A stretch of DNA of 64,000 nt from Lycocorax pyrrhopterus obiensis (lineage: Eukaryota > Chordata > Aves > Passeriformes > Paradisaeidae): positions 85,248,237 through 85,312,236 of the forward strand of contig JACSVZ010000001.1 in assembly GCA_014706295.1 (NCBI GenBank). The letters run 5' to 3'. Below, piece by piece: positions 1 to 13,672 of this stretch (positions are counted from its first letter, which is position 1; each line of letters begins with the position of its first letter). A program made the position numbers and the translations under genes. The notes under the pieces were generated by a model. That model made no database searches. It was not told the DNA's origin and was given only the letters and a program-made list of their open reading frames with translations.

Positions 1-3000
1 CCTCATAAGGAATTACTTCAGAACAGAAAGAAAGCCTCCACTGGTTCTGTGGAGTAGCTGACAAGAGCTATCCTAGCCTAGAATCCACAGAGAGCAGTTA
101 CAGCTGTGATTACAGTTTCAGGAGATAAATATCCTTCTTTGAAAATGTTCTTCTAGACCTCCTATCCTTCCCTCAAACAGCCCTCACCTTTGATACCAGG
201 GTGTCATTTACAGAGATACAGTTTCTTCAGGTCTTCTGCTTTGTGTGGTGTCTCATTTCTGTGTTATCTCCAGTGAAATCTCAGTCAGGTGACAACAGGT
301 GGAAGAATTAAATTACTGCATGTCTGTAATTAATAGCAATGCAAATATCTCTGAGACACAAGAATTATGAATTCATTGAACTTGGTTTGCCAAAATATAT
401 GAAAGCTAGTCACTGTCAGGAGGAAAAACCAGTTATTTGGGGAACTAGTTCATGTGCCTGTCACCATTAAGCATTATTTATGCCTTGTTAAAGCATTTGG
501 CCACACCGACTAGCTGAATGGAGCCGCCCAGAAATGGATATAGATGGCTACAGGTGTTTCATCAGGAATAGAAGTCCATACAAAGCTCCGTCTCAGTGGA
601 ATCAGTCGGCATTCCTGCTGAAATCTGCCAAGCTTTCTGAGGCACCTCAACAGCTTTGCCTTATCTTGTGTGTCCTGTTCCTCTGGATAACTGTTTTCTG
701 CTCTGTGTTAAACATGCCTTATGTGTTGGGAAATGCTGTTGATCTGGCATGGTGCCTGAAAGGTTTTGCAGATGGGCAGGAATGTTTTGTTCTGATAAAG
801 AAAGGGCTGCAGATGCAAGAATATCACTTCTCAAGAAAAAGGGAGGAGAGTATCTAGTGGAATGGAAATAACTCTCCTTTTCTCATGGAAAAGGGAAGTG
901 TTTAATAGTGCTCAGCACCAGCTCTACCCATTATTTTGTCTGTGAGGAGCACCTGATTTTCACCTTGGTGATTTACCATCCACATGAGTAACTTTTACAA
1001 GAGGCAGTGAACTTATCTGATGTTAAGGCATTTGGTTGCAGAGCTTGCTGCTGCTTCAAGTCTGTTGTTCCTGATATTTTGGCAACATCCGTACATGACT
1101 TTCTCTATTACAGCTCCAGGACTGTCACTTTCCTTCTCTTCACCAATGTCTTGATTTGATACAGTGTCTGTGCAACACTGTGAAATTTGTCACCTTTATG
1201 TTACACAGCAGTGTTCCAAAAAGCAAATCTTTTTCAATTTATACTTGAAACTTTCAGGCTTTATTTAATAGGATCCACTCAACAGGGGCCTGTTCACATC
1301 AGGTGTGAAAGTGGCCTGAGAGACACTAAAGACTGTAATATTGAGCCCTCAGTTAATCTTTTCTTTTTTTGCTTTTACAATTGTAAGATTAGTCTTGGAT
1401 TGCATTGCATCCCTTTACTACACTCACAGCCAGACATGTAGGACCAAAATCCTGTGTCATCATGTCTCCCCACCAAGGTGGCTATTCTTTCCTCTCTTTT
1501 AAAATACCAACTCCATGGGTTTTTCCTGGTGAAGCAGTGAGAATATTTTCTGACTCACTTGAGTGAAAAAGGGGCAGCTTGGCTTAAAAAGTTTAAATAA
1601 TTCATTTTCACGATCTAGGTCACTTTGCCAGAGAGATGGGTTTGGAAGTGCTTATATAAACAACTCATCTGACAGATATGAGGGGTGAGGAATACATGGA
1701 AGAGAGGCAACAAAGAAAATTTGGGAGTGATAACTTCTTCCAGTGTCACAGCTGATTCTAGAGGAAGCTATCAGCTCACAGACTGAAGCTGTGCTACCCA
1801 GAAAGGACTGATGTACACAGCTAGTAGTGAAACCGTGCTTTGGTGTCTGGGATACTGGTTAAGCCACAATTCAAAATGGAATGACACGCTAGAAAGATGA
1901 TACCAATATGACAAACCCTTAGACATCTTTTGAAAAGGAAATTTATGTTTCACCCTTACATTATAGTACTCTAAATCCATCAATAAAATGAATCAGGAAG
2001 AATCAGGAGACAGAAAGTTGGACTTGAATGAGCCTTTGAATACGGAATAGTTAAGCTATCCAAGAGAAGCAAAATACCATCAGAGGCCAGAGATGAGAGA
2101 AATCAGTAATTACTCCACCCATGTTCATCACAGCCAAGAGCTAACACAGAGTACCCAAAAGTTTGGAGTAGAAGCTGCAATACTCAGCATGGCCTTGCCA
2201 CGCTGTCAAATGGCAGGCGACATCCCGGTCCTGGCAGCTTGGTGTCCTCCTACAGCACTTTTCCTGTAATCATGTGTTATACAGACCTGGCAGTGATGGT
2301 GGGGACAGTGTCACCTATTCTGTCACAAATGCCAGAAGCAATGCTATCCCCAGATCTGTTCTGGGGAGAAGGATTAAATGAAAGATCAAATGCTCTTTTT
2401 ACTTGCCATGACTCTTCCAAAGGAAGAGCATCATAAAACACACTTCAATAAAAAAATTTTCTACCCAAATTAAACTCTTGCTTACATAATAAGAAAAACA
2501 ACTTGTATTATTACCTGTAAAATTGCCATCTGGGGGCTACTCATATTATACTCCTTGTTTGAAATGGTGACCATGGATATATTTATGAATGTTCATTTCT
2601 GATCTGGAAAGAGGTGAGAAGTAGGAAAGCAAACCTGCAGACTAGTCAGTATTATTAAGGAAGGAGAGACCTGGAGACAAAGCAGAGGGTTTCTGAAGGA
2701 ATATTCTGAAATAATGTACTCGGCTTGGCCACTGGGTCTAATAAAGGATATAGTTAAAAGAAAAAGGTTGAGAGATGGGCAGTAAGACTCACATAAGAAT
2801 GGAAAACCATGTGTATTAAAGGAAAAATGCTGAAACTTAATTTTAGAAGCAGGACAAGGAGGGGAGACTCTGATGAATTGCATGAAATGAACACTTAAAA
2901 GAGGCACATTGGGATTCTTCCATTCAGGTGCTTTTCACAAGAAGCCATTCACTGAAACAGAATAGCAGTGAGCATGAAAGGAAGGAGGGAAATGTTATTT

Positions 3001-4805
3001 CAAACACTGTACAAACCCCCATTGAGTTACAAGGTATTAGAGTGATAGATTAGGTGGTCTTAAAAGAGTATTTTCTAATATTTTTATTGGTATTTTCTGT
3101 GTATACCCATGAAAAATGGAAACATTCCCATTTAAAGGAATAGAGCTGAAACTCTGGTATGGAAGAGATATAAACTCTAGAATTCTATGGCATGAATGTA
3201 GCTAAACTGTAAGTGAAACTGAAACAAGGTAAGTAACTCTGTTTTGATTGTTTGTGGCAGCTGCCTGTATTCCAATATCTATTTAAAAAATAAAGCCACG
3301 CCAATATGAGCTATAATAATTCCTAGGATTAGATTAGAAAGCAGAGATATGCAAATTATTTGTTTTACTCAACACCTTTTGAGACTTCTCCTTCTGGAAA
3401 ATGTGACACCAGCTTTTGGTATGGAATTTATTACTTTACAAATTGCAATGAATCAGAACTACAATGAATATGAAATGAACATGCACAGCGGGAAGACAGA
3501 TGATCATAACCAGCAGCCTGATGGCCAGTGCCTGTTTAGCTGCTGTGGGAATCTATGTATGAGCATGAGTATCATTAAGATATTAAATTTTCTTTAAATG
3601 TGCCCCTGGGTAAAACAAAACAAAGGCTAGATTAAGTGATCACCATTGTAACAAGTCTTAAACAAAAACAAGGCAGTCTTTCTTTTCTTTTCCAGTATTT
3701 AAACATCTCATTATTGAGCCAAGAGTAAAATAATGTTGTTCTGAAGAAGCCTACACATTATCCTGATGTGCAGCAGCTGAAGATTTAATCAAGGTTGCTG
3801 ACTGGGACCTTCTCCCTAAATCTCTGGTCTCTTGTTCATGTATTTAACACAGTGACTGTATTCCAGTGAGTATCTTCAGGGAGCTCAAAAATATGCTGAT
3901 CTCCAGCTTTCTTTGTGGTCTGTAGTCCAAGATGTAGGCAGGGCTCATTCCAATGACAATTTGAAAATGCACACCTAACATTACTTCTTCCATGTGTCTG
4001 TATTGTTTGGAAACTTGACCTTTTATATAAGATGGTCAGCTTTTGAGGTGGTTTTAGGTCTACAGATAAATTGTGAGGATGGTGTTAACCATAGAGTTTT
4101 GCTATGAGGTCAGAGAAACTTTGGGTTGTGACTCATGGTCACAGGCAGATGAAAAACGGCTGTAGGGGCTGACACCTATAACATGAACACAGATTTCAGT
4201 GTCCTCCATTGCGCTGACCTTGGAATTTGTCCAGTCCCTTGATGAGCTGGTTGTGGGCACCAAAGTGCTACGAAACTACTTCAGTGGAAATAAGTGAAAA
4301 TTTTCTGTGGATTTATTGCCTTGGAGTGGGGTCCTCGAGAGTCATATAAACATGAGAGTTGGCACTAGGAACAAGATGGGATGATATGGCCAGGGACTAA
4401 TCAGGCTGGTTTTAATTGTCACCTAATTGGGACCAAAGGCAGGCAACCACGTCTGCAGATGGAGATCCTTTGCTGTGCTCAGCTGTGTTTGCTGCTGCTT
4501 CCAGACTCCTCCTCCCAACACACGGTGCTGCTGCCTGACATCTGCTCGTAAAGCTGCCCTGTTGGGTCACAGTGAGCCAGGGCACTTCCCATGAAAGTAA
4601 TTAAGAAACCAAATTATTTGCGCCTGAAGTGGGCTGGGAGACAGGTCTGACAGCAGAAAGAGACAGCGAGCTCCAGAGGAGAAACATGGCAAGAGGTGGG
4701 ATGGGCTGGGCACACAGGATACTGGCAGCAAGTACTCCTGTGGTCATGGCTGTTTACCATAGGTATGCTGCTTTCTACACTTCAAAAGCTGCTGTGTTTT
4801 ATCTT
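1..4805. other. Intergenic, no gene seen
   Basis: Only short chance open frames occur here (longest 107 codons), with no recognisable protein family and no convincing splice-bounded exon. No strong repeat signature was recognised. In mammals the gene upstream of EED is PICALM; I looked for exon-like matches to it here and saw none. Confidence 0.6.
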
Positions 4806-4879
4806 TAAAAAATAAAAATAAAACAAAACAAAACAAACCCCAAGACAAAACCAAAAAATCCCCATAAAAACCAAAAATA
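4806..4879. repeat. A-rich low-complexity tract, (AAAAC)n-like
   Basis: About 74 bases made almost only of A runs broken by single C, CCC or T residues, including several AAAAC units in a row. It lies directly before a CR1-like fragment. Simple-sequence expansion is the plain explanation. Confidence 0.8.
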
Positions 4880-4883
4880 GATT

Positions 4884-5228
4884 AGGAGGTGGCTTGGTAA
4901 CGAAACTTACTCTCACAGGGAAGAAATACCAGGTGCTACTTAATGTCACTAAGAGCTGGAGCCAGGCACATTTCACAAGAGAAATAAGGCACAATTGTTC
5001 AACTGTGAGAGTGATTAACCAGTGGAACAGACTACCATGGGAAGCAGCAGATTTTCCATTTCTTCAAGTCTTCAGCTGAGGACTGGATGCCTTTGTGGAA
5101 AATACTTTTAATAAACATGAGATTTTGGGCCCAACACTAACTAATTCAGTAAAACTCACTTGTGCTTATTTAGCAGGAGGTCAAGCTGGATGATATAATA
5201 CCCTTTCTACTCTTAAAAATCAATGAAG
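4884..5228 (+). repeat. Old CR1-type LINE 3' fragment
   Basis: The stretch reads like the 3' part of an ancient CR1-family LINE. Recognisable phrases are the motif for a gap before a one-sided pair of aligned residues (GTGATTAACCAGTGGAACAG), then GACTGGATGCCTTTGTGGAA, then AGGAGGTCAAGCTGGATGAT near the end. Comparison is with the general CR1 3' pattern from memory. It is too diverged to code and the 3' microsatellite tail is worn away. Confidence 0.65.
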
Positions 5229-7085
5229 TGTAAATGAAACAGCTATTGAACTCCACTATGGAACTGGTTAGGGAACACATTCCTAAGCTTTCCTTCTCAG
5301 TGGCAATGTTTTGGCTGGAATATTGCAGCCTCTGGTGTCCAGGACAGCATCTTGTTCCTGCTTAACACTCCTCTGAGGTCAGCCTGTCTCTGTCTGAAGC
5401 CCTTCAGCTATGACTATCTCCAATTCAATGTTCTTTGTGTCTAGTTCACGTCGTGTTACATAAAAGCAGGACTACAAAATTATGGGAAAAACAAGTATGC
5501 TTTAGAATCATGTGAAAGGTAAATAGAAAGAGGCTGATTTAGTTAGATACAACAGTTGCTACACGTGAATGAAGTCTGAGTAACAATTTTTTCATGCAGT
5601 CTTAAATCTGCAATTTTCTCAGCAACACATCTCAAAAGTCCTTAAAAAGCTGGGGTTTTTTTTCCTCCTGAAAGTAATAAAACAATACTTAAAAGTGAAC
5701 TTTTCCTCAATACGTTCTAAAGTCCATTAGTAAGGAAATCATCATCATTATTTGCTCCAGATTTATAGACAGAAATGAAAAAAAGTGAGTTGTCCATAGC
5801 TAGTCAGAAACTAGTGAGAGTGATCCTGCTTTCTGTATCTCAGACAAGTGTCTGACAAGATTAGAAGTATACAAATATCTTTATTTTATTGCAAGAAACC
5901 AAATATATTTTCCTTAAGGGTTTTCCTGTGGCTGTCTTGATAATAAACCTGAAGGAAGTGGGCTAAGGGATGCTCTTGCTCATAGTTGGATCTGATGATT
6001 TCCACCAAATACAGTCACACAACAGATAACATATAGCTAAAGCTATAAGCATTTCTGGTACCCTCTGGAGTGACATTTCCATCCATTTAACATCTTCTTT
6101 AGATGCAGTTAAGATGTTCAGAGTCGATCCATAGCCAGCAGTGTGGGTAATGTGCATCTCAATGGCACATGAGAGATACCAGGTGGGAGAGGAGTAGATG
6201 CAAAGTGTCCGGTGCTCAGCCTGAAATTCAGCACACAACTGTACAGCTGCTCTGCATGCACAAAGCTGGTGCCTGTGTGCCACCCACATATTTACATGGA
6301 ATCATGATTAGGAACAGTTAGCTTGTACATACTTGGACTGTCTGTGCACTTAAAAGCAAGCCTTCAGTCTGAGGATGAACTAAAACTTCTATCACTGTTT
6401 TACAATATTACAACACTGTTGTCACCCATGAAAGAGTCACAGCAAATAGCCACAGGCCATGGTACACAGAAAGGAACCTGAAGGCTCCATAGTTCTCACA
6501 GTAATTTTTTTTCCTACCAGCCAGCTTTAGAAACCACTTCCCAGCAATAAGCCAACATGCACACTGTGGAAACATTAACTCTTCAGTTTCTCAAAGATTA
6601 TCAGAAATATGTAGCTACCCTGAGCTCGTATCTTACCTTGGCACTAAGGGTGAAGGAAACAGGCCAACAAGACTTTCCCCTGATTCTGCCACTATGTAAT
6701 CTGTTAGACTATTTTGTTCTCCACTAATCCCTGTTAATTCTGTGCTTTTTGCTTGTCTGCCCTGCATCTGGAACATGTCTGTATAGAAGGGAATTCAAGA
6801 GGCCATTGGCGTCATTGGCCTTATATAGAATCAGTTATGCCTAAAATATTCCTGACTGACATTTCTCTAAAGTTAAAGCTTCCATATACTATCCTCTCCA
6901 AAAATCTATTCCTATTAATTATCTATTAGTATATTTTTCCTATACATAAACTGAGTCTTCTTTACTGCAATTAAAGCCCATTGCTTCTTCTCCTGTAGAA
7001 AAGAATTTATTTCTTCAATGAACTTTCCCTTTTTTCGTGTGTTATCATCTCTCTTCTCAGTTTTCTGTTATTTAGGGTAAGAAGT
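5229..7085. other. Intergenic, nothing recognised
   Basis: No recognisable exon, RNA gene or repeat. The longest open frame (108 codons on the minus strand, 5963-6289) has no family resemblance and no supporting splice or promoter context. Confidence 0.5.
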
Positions 7086-7560
7086 TCCAGTTTGTTCTAT
7101 TTTTCCATTGCAGGTCATGGTTTCAAACCTATCATCATTCCTGCTGGTTCTTCTCTGGACACTCTCCAACAGAGCCAAATTATTCTTGAAGTGTAGTGCC
7201 TGGAACTGGATATACAGATAAGACCTTAGCTGCAATAGTTGACATTATCGAAGTTTTTATCTGTTATAATCCCCTCAGCCTCCTTCTTGAGGCCTAGTCT
7301 TTACCTCTGTGTTGTCTGTCCCATGCTTGTGCAGTTGAACATTTCTGCCTAAGTGCAGTATCTCAAATTTACCTCCATTAAAAAGCTATTTTCAGACCAT
7401 TTTATAAATATGTCAAGAGCTTTTGGAATTCTAATCCTATACCCCAGTGTATTTTCAGTCCCCTCCCACCTCTTTTTTGTTTCCATGTGGAATGTGCCCA
7501 TTTTCCATTCCAGCAGCTAAACTATTATTGAATAGATTGAAAAAGACTTAATGAGGGAGA
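7086..7560 (-). repeat. Ancient CR1-like LINE fragment, antisense
   Basis: Read on the minus strand, 7120-7230 resembles the CR1 segment that encodes the end of the reverse transcriptase. The plus-strand phrase TTCTTCTCTGGACACTCTCC is the reverse complement of the common CR1 GGAGAGAGTCCAGAGAAGAG. Further on (7360-7450) come phrases typical of the long, deeply diverged CR1 copies seen across reptiles and birds. It is heavily mutated and the edges are approximate. Confidence 0.6.
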
Positions 7561-10500
7561 GTTCCACTTGGTAATGCTGCTACACTAATAAAGGATGGCA
7601 GCAAGGAACAGTGCAATGCAGTTGTGACTGCACTGTCCTAGTCTGGTAATACCCAACACAGAGATAGACCAAATTTTTCTTCTCCAACCTTTTAAGGTCT
7701 TCAAGTGGAAAAGTGATGCAAAGCCATCTTGGGCCATAGGGTGACCTGCTACGTTTTAAAGCAGCAAAAGTTTATATTTTCTGTTTCCTACCTTCCCTTT
7801 GGCACTTGTACCCTGCACAGCCTCTTCTGTCAGGCCAACACAACTATTTGTGTGGCCAAGTGGTAAACCAGCTTGGGGGAAAACTAAGGCAGCAGAAAGA
7901 GAAGAACCATAGCTCACACATAGATGGCTGCTCTGAACCAGGTCACTGTGGAGATTGTGCCCACACAAGGAAAGGGACAGGAAAGCACGGCTGGAAGTGT
8001 ATGCTCACGATGGGTTTAAGAAAGACTCAGCCCTTGCTGCTACTTGGAGAAACTGCCCATGCACCTCTCTGCTCTTGCTTTCTCTCTGATGCTGGCTCTA
8101 ATATTTCAAAATATTCTGTCCTTTTTGGCTCGGTTAATTTTCACTCTGGTTGGATCCCTGATCTGGCTGACCACAAGACAGGCATTGGACATAGGAGTGA
8201 GGCTCCTGAAAATATAGTTCCATGACTGGCTTTCATCGAGCTAAAGTGATATTTTGGCCCAGAAGCATTTTCTTTATTGTGCCTTCCACCAGCTCAGTAT
8301 GAGGGTCTGTGGCTGACAAAAGGGCACAGCAGGCACCAGCAGTGTGTCCTGGGTTGTTGCATCCATACCATCAGTGCCTGAGCCTTCTGTATTGCTAAGG
8401 GCCTTCCATCTGCAACTCCAAACCTGCCTCCAGGCTCTGTGTCCTCTCACCCTGGCTGCCTTGGCAATGCTTCCCAGAACTTCTGGGGCAGTATCTTTCC
8501 CTTGTTTTTCTCAGGCTGTTGTTCTCATGCTGTTATTTTGTCATTCTCATGTTGTTACTCTCATGACCTTGCACCTGCAAGCCCCCGATAGTGTTCTCAG
8601 CAGGTTCTCATGGGAAGCAATTGCCACCAGCGTGGGAATCGCCCCTCCTTTCCCCCTCTTCCTACCCTTTTGCTTCTGGTTTACATTTCAGGGCTCATTT
8701 GTACATTTACAAAGCTCAACAACCACCCAGTGTGTGGCACCCACAATGTAACTGGTTTCAGCCAATACCAATTTGAGTGGGTCCCAATAACCATTATATC
8801 ATTGCTATGGTAAAAGCACTACAGGGAGGCTTGGAGAGAAGTCCAGGAGGGGATGCTTTCTGAGGACCCTCTCCTCACTTTTTTTTTTAACTGTCCGTGT
8901 AGAAGAGGTCTGCCTTTCCTTTCTCCTTCTCAACCTCTCCAGTTATTTTTTTCACTCTGAGTTTCAATGTATGCCCTCAGCCTTGAGCCCCACTAATAAA
9001 TCTTTGTGCACGTGAACTTGTCCCCACACCCTGTGTGGGTCAAAGGAAAGGCTTCTGAGGAAGGAATCCCCCCAACAGCCCCCTTGCTCTAGCAGCACCA
9101 TCTCCTATATCCGTTCTGCAGCATCGTGCAGGGAAGAGTGCAGATCCATGCAGTTTAAATGAGTGGGCTTAGCTGATGGGTTTGCTATCACGTGCAATGG
9201 AGGGGAGGGAACATACGGCTGAGGCAAGACAGAAAGTGACAGTGGAATGGCAGCTGCATCGCACTGGAATAGAGTGAAATCATACTCTAAGTGGGAAGAA
9301 ATAAACATTAATACCCAGGACTTTCCTCTTTGTAGAGAGATAACAAGTTTACATGAACTGGCATGACCAGAGGAATGGTTCCGGCACTGAAAGCTGCCTG
9401 TTACCAGGCAGATCCTGGGGAACAGAGTTCTTGGGAAAAGAAGGCGCATGAGAAAAGTGATGAGGTGATAGGACACAGGAGCTGTTCCAGCAGCTGCTGG
9501 TGTGGACTGTCGCCCTCTTAAGCACTGCTGGCAAATCTGCCTGCACCTTGTTACGAGGTTTCACAGTTACTTTGGAGTTTTTCCAGGACAACTACTGGAA
9601 AATGAAACTGAAATATGAGCTGAGAGAATAACACATTTATTTAAATACAGATTAACCACAGGTGTTGGACCATTTTCCCCAGCAAACAACTCCTGCACCA
9701 TGCAGCTAAAGAAAGCCTGAATTACAATGCATAACTGTCTCTAAGGCATTTCTCAATCATCACATTTTGCTGCAGCGAATCATTGCACTGAAGTTTTAGC
9801 ACTGTGAGTAGCTTCTGAAGATGATGTCAACACAGTCATCATGACTGTGTGCATTTCAGTGGAAAACACTTGGACTAAGCCTTGTGCATGGCTATTTCAA
9901 TAGAAAAATATTTAAGGGAAAGTGTATTGCCATGGTGAACTACATAGAAAAACTAGGGTGTGGCATGGGAAAAAAGGCAAAAGTTACATACAGAGGCAAA
10001 GGCAAAAGCTGCATTTTGGAAAGTTTTATTCATTTATCCATATATTTTTTTGCATTAGCTGCTCCTTTGGTGAGTGATGCTGTCACAGAACAGACAATGT
10101 AGCACAAGGCCTGAGTCTGTACTATCTTCCCTCCAGACTGGCTGTGTAGCAGGGTGGTTTGTCTATGAGTGTTCCCTAGTGTTAAAGAGACACCCAGGCC
10201 AAGAACTGCCTGCCAAAGGGGCTCCAAGTGGTAATGGAAGCATGGGGCTTCCCTGGATGCTCCTGACCTGTTGTATCTTTCCCAAGTTGAATGCAAATCT
10301 TTGTGGAGACCATCCTTGCAGTGTTTTTGGGAAGATGGGGAGAAAATCCTAGGGAGGTAGCTGCACAGACTTCTGCTCGCTGTACAAATGGCAAGTGAAA
10401 TACAGTTTAGTTGAATGTTAGTTTCTTATTGTGGGCTTTCAGATTCTTTGACGTTATGGTGATTTAGTGCTTTAATACTCACACTTCTATGGACTAGTTC

Positions 10501-12727
10501 TGGGATGGCCAATAGGACGGACAGCAGCCCTTACCATTTAGGACATTTTTAATTGTTGCTGTTACAGGCTACACCAGCAGCTGAATTCCTGTTGATGGCA
10601 GAAGTTGCATCACAGAATCTTTATCATATTTTGTCACTGAACCAGTGGGGCTGCAGACCCCCCCATTTCTTCTATGAACTGGTCTTTAAAGTCCCTTTGC
10701 AAATATGCTTCATGTACTTTAATGTGCCTGTCTGGTTCAGTGAGAGCGCCTTCACATACAGAACAAGCTATTCTGGAAGAAAGGTCACTTTAAACTAGAC
10801 CACAGCTCTGTTCAAATGAGCTGTGGGTCCATGAGGATTTATTTGGTGACAATACTGACTTAAGTAATTCTGGCTTTTTTCCTGCCACCTCCCTCTCTTC
10901 CCACCAATTGTTCTTGTGCCACTCCCTGCACTGTGACAGCAGAGCTGTTTGTGCACTACTTCATGAACAAACAAGAGAACTGATCTAATACAACAGAATA
11001 GAGATGTGCTCCTTGCTTTCTTCTGCCATTTCACTTGACTTGTGTGATTCTTTATACAGCTATGTAAATCATTCCTTGGCAGAGAATAGAAGGGCAGGTG
11101 GAAGCAGGAGAAATTAGGCGGATGGGGTGGGATGGGACTTTTTGAGCCACGCTGCTGCTGATCATGAAGCCACAGACTGAGATGATACTTTACTGACACA
11201 AAATTGCACGTTGCCCCTCTGTCATCATGGTAGCAGAACCGTTAGAGCAGCATAGAGAATCCTACACCTTGGGTCAAATCCTTTCAACATTGAAGATAAA
11301 CCATAAACTGACGTGGCATACAGGGAGATTTCAGGACATTGCTGAGCTGCAGCTCACCACTACCATCAGGATGAGATCTTATTTCTCTGCCATCTTTCAC
11401 TCCTGGGTTCAGCTTCCTTTCTGGTGGTCATCAGACAATTCGCATTTGTCTGGTTTTGCCCATTAGCTAAAGATAAAAGATCAAGTTACTTCGTGCTTGA
11501 TCAATTTTCTTCTGGGTTACTGAGCTGAACTGGCTCATTGAGAGCATTTTGAAAAGCAAAGCCCATGGAAGAGCAGTGGTGGAAAACCAGAATTAGGAAC
11601 ACGAAGAAGGTTTGGAAAGGGGGGTGGATGAGATATCCTTCCTTCAGTATCACTGAGCTGTCAGATCAACTCAGCTGTCTCGTCTTCTGATTCAGATACA
11701 TCTTCCATTTTTATGCAGGTTGTTAGCTCTAGCAGATGGATAACGTATGTAAGTTTTATCCGTATCATCTTGAACTTCTGCAGCAAGATTTAAATGTGTG
11801 AGCTGTTCCTTGCTTTCACAGTATGAGTCAGATGAAGGTTTGACCCATTAATCTTTCAGAAGCAAGAGGGGGGAAAAGACTGCAGCCTTTTCTGGCTGTT
11901 GCACTCCCATTACACAAAAGGGATGCTACGGTTTTCTGCGTGGATGCTTTTCCAATTGGTTTCTAATGTTGGTGTTTTCATAAGGCAAAAACTGTGTTAG
12001 CTGTCAGACTTAAAAACTCAACTGGTGTTCTGAAAATCCAGCCATGTTTTCAGACTCTTCATAAAAATACCAGTAAAACAGCCTGTGTAATTGGGGATGG
12101 ACTGACAGGGCTATTGACTCTACACGGAGCAGAACAGAATCCACCTCAGTTACCATGGCTCTGTTTTCCCATCGAGCTAATAGAATTTAAAGAATTACTT
12201 TTTTCCAGTTAATTCAGTAGTTCTGATCTATAGACACATAGAAAACAGTTAGTAACAATAATAGGAAGCACTTTTTATAGAGCAGATCCTGGTATCAGGT
12301 AATTTAGCTGTGGGGCTATCTCTACACATAGATAAAATAACTGCTACCTAGGGCAGCGTAGCATCAGGGCAGCACAAAGGCCAGGGCCCCTCTGTTAATG
12401 CAGGAGCTCTAAAGAGCCAGACTGAGATGCTTCACTGAGTAACAGGAGAGGTTGGAAGAAAACACATATTGTCTAGGCAAAATACCTCTCCATGCTCCCT
12501 GTGTCAGCGGAAACAAGAAACTTGTTATCCAGGCCTCTACTCCTTGATGTCTGCCCTCTAGCTCACTATTCCATATATCCTCCTTTCCCAGCACAGCACA
12601 GCCCCTTTATCTTCAAGATGGCAAAATTAAGGGCTACCCACATAGTCAGAAACCCTGAGCTAATTCTAAGACTCTTTAGAACACCACTATCTCTTACATT
12701 CTTTCTTACATATCCTCTGCTGCCTAC
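7561..12727. other. Intergenic, no gene seen
   Basis: Open frames are short and overlap one another. A pyrimidine-rich block lies at about 8340-8700, where overlapping frames produce Leu/Pro/Ser-rich translations without family resemblance. An AATAAA lies near 8995 within sequence that could be a decayed LTR end, but no terminal repeats or target-site duplication could be found. Confidence 0.5.
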
Positions 12728-13440
12728 TCTTGGAGACAAAAGTTCTGAGCTACCTGGAGCAGCTGATTGCCAAAATCACCACTAGAAGACAGAAGGTATG
12801 TGGACTACCTGAAGCATATCAAGGAAGAAAGATGCCAGGGGAGATGTCTTGCTGGACCTACCACAAACAAAAGCAAGCTGGTCAAAGATGTGTCTGCAGC
12901 AAACACAAGACTGTAGAGTTGAAAATCTTGAGAGAAATGAGCAAGGCAAGTAGTAGAATCACAACCTTGGACTTCAGGAGAGCAGGTTTTGGCCTACTTG
13001 GGAATCTTTTTGGCAGGATCCAATTGGTATGGGGCTCAGGACAGCTGGTTGATCTTCAAGGAGAAGCTCCTATAAGAAAAAGAGCAGTCCGTCCCAATGC
13101 GCAGAAAACCAAGCAAGTGTGGCAGGAGACCAGCATGGATGTATAAGGGACACCCAGCTGAGCTCCAACACAAAAAGGAAGTGCGTGGAAGATGGAAGCA
13201 CAGATGGACTGCCCAAGAGGAACACAGAGACATTGCTTCAGCATGTAGGGCTGGTGTTACGAAAGCCAAAGCTCATCTGGGAGATGAAACCAGACAGGGA
13301 GGAGAAGGTTACCAGGAAAGGCTTCCTGGTAAGTGGCAGTGGCAGCAAAAAGAAGGCTGAGGAACATATAGGTCTGCTGCTCCATGGAGCAGGGGGCAGA
13401 CCTAGTCACAAAGAACAATGAAAAGGCAAAGGACACAAAT
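12728..13440 (+). repeat. Degraded CR1 LINE, ORF2 linker to reverse-transcriptase start
   Basis: The sequence matches the pattern of CR1 ORF2 between the endonuclease and the reverse transcriptase. It has GGACTTCAGGAGAGCAGGTTTTGG (12971 on; key words 'acttcaggagagcag'), then a lysine/arginine-rich block with 'aacacaaaaaggaag' near 13170. After that come 'gaaagccaaagctcatctggg' near 13260 and 'aaggctgaggaacat' near 13355. Translations in three frames pick up successive pieces of the same protein, so the copy is broken by frameshifts and stops. Its 138-, 87- and 100-codon open frames are remnants of this element, not host genes. Confidence 0.75.
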
Positions 13441-13589
13441 TGAAGAATGTGAATTTCTGATTAATTGCAACTTAAAAGAAAGATTACTATGAGGCTAGTT
13501 AAACACTGAACACAGAAGACCACAGTGGCTGCAAAATATCTTGCATTGAAGGTATTCGTAATTGGACTCAATGAGGCTTTGAGGAACTG

Positions 13590-13672
13590 GCTTTAACTGG
13601 TCCTTTGAACAAGGGTTAATTATGAGCTTTGGAGGTTTCTGTCAACCTCCACAATCCCATGATTCTGTGAAG
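13590..13672 (+). repeat. CR1 3' end remnant
   Basis: The phrase 'caacctccacaatcccatgattctgtga' ends this stretch. It is the usual CR1 3' terminus, where the last words run into repeats of an ATTCTATG-like octamer. It probably belongs to the same insertion as the ORF2 piece just upstream, with the middle lost. Confidence 0.55.

Noticed and set aside
8344..9040. Possible decayed LTR, with AATAAA near 8995
   Set aside because: I could not find matching termini or a target-site duplication; composition alone is not enough.
12730..13421. Three plus-strand frames of 87-138 codons taken at first as a host gene
   Set aside because: Together they form pieces of a CR1 ORF2 broken by frameshifts.
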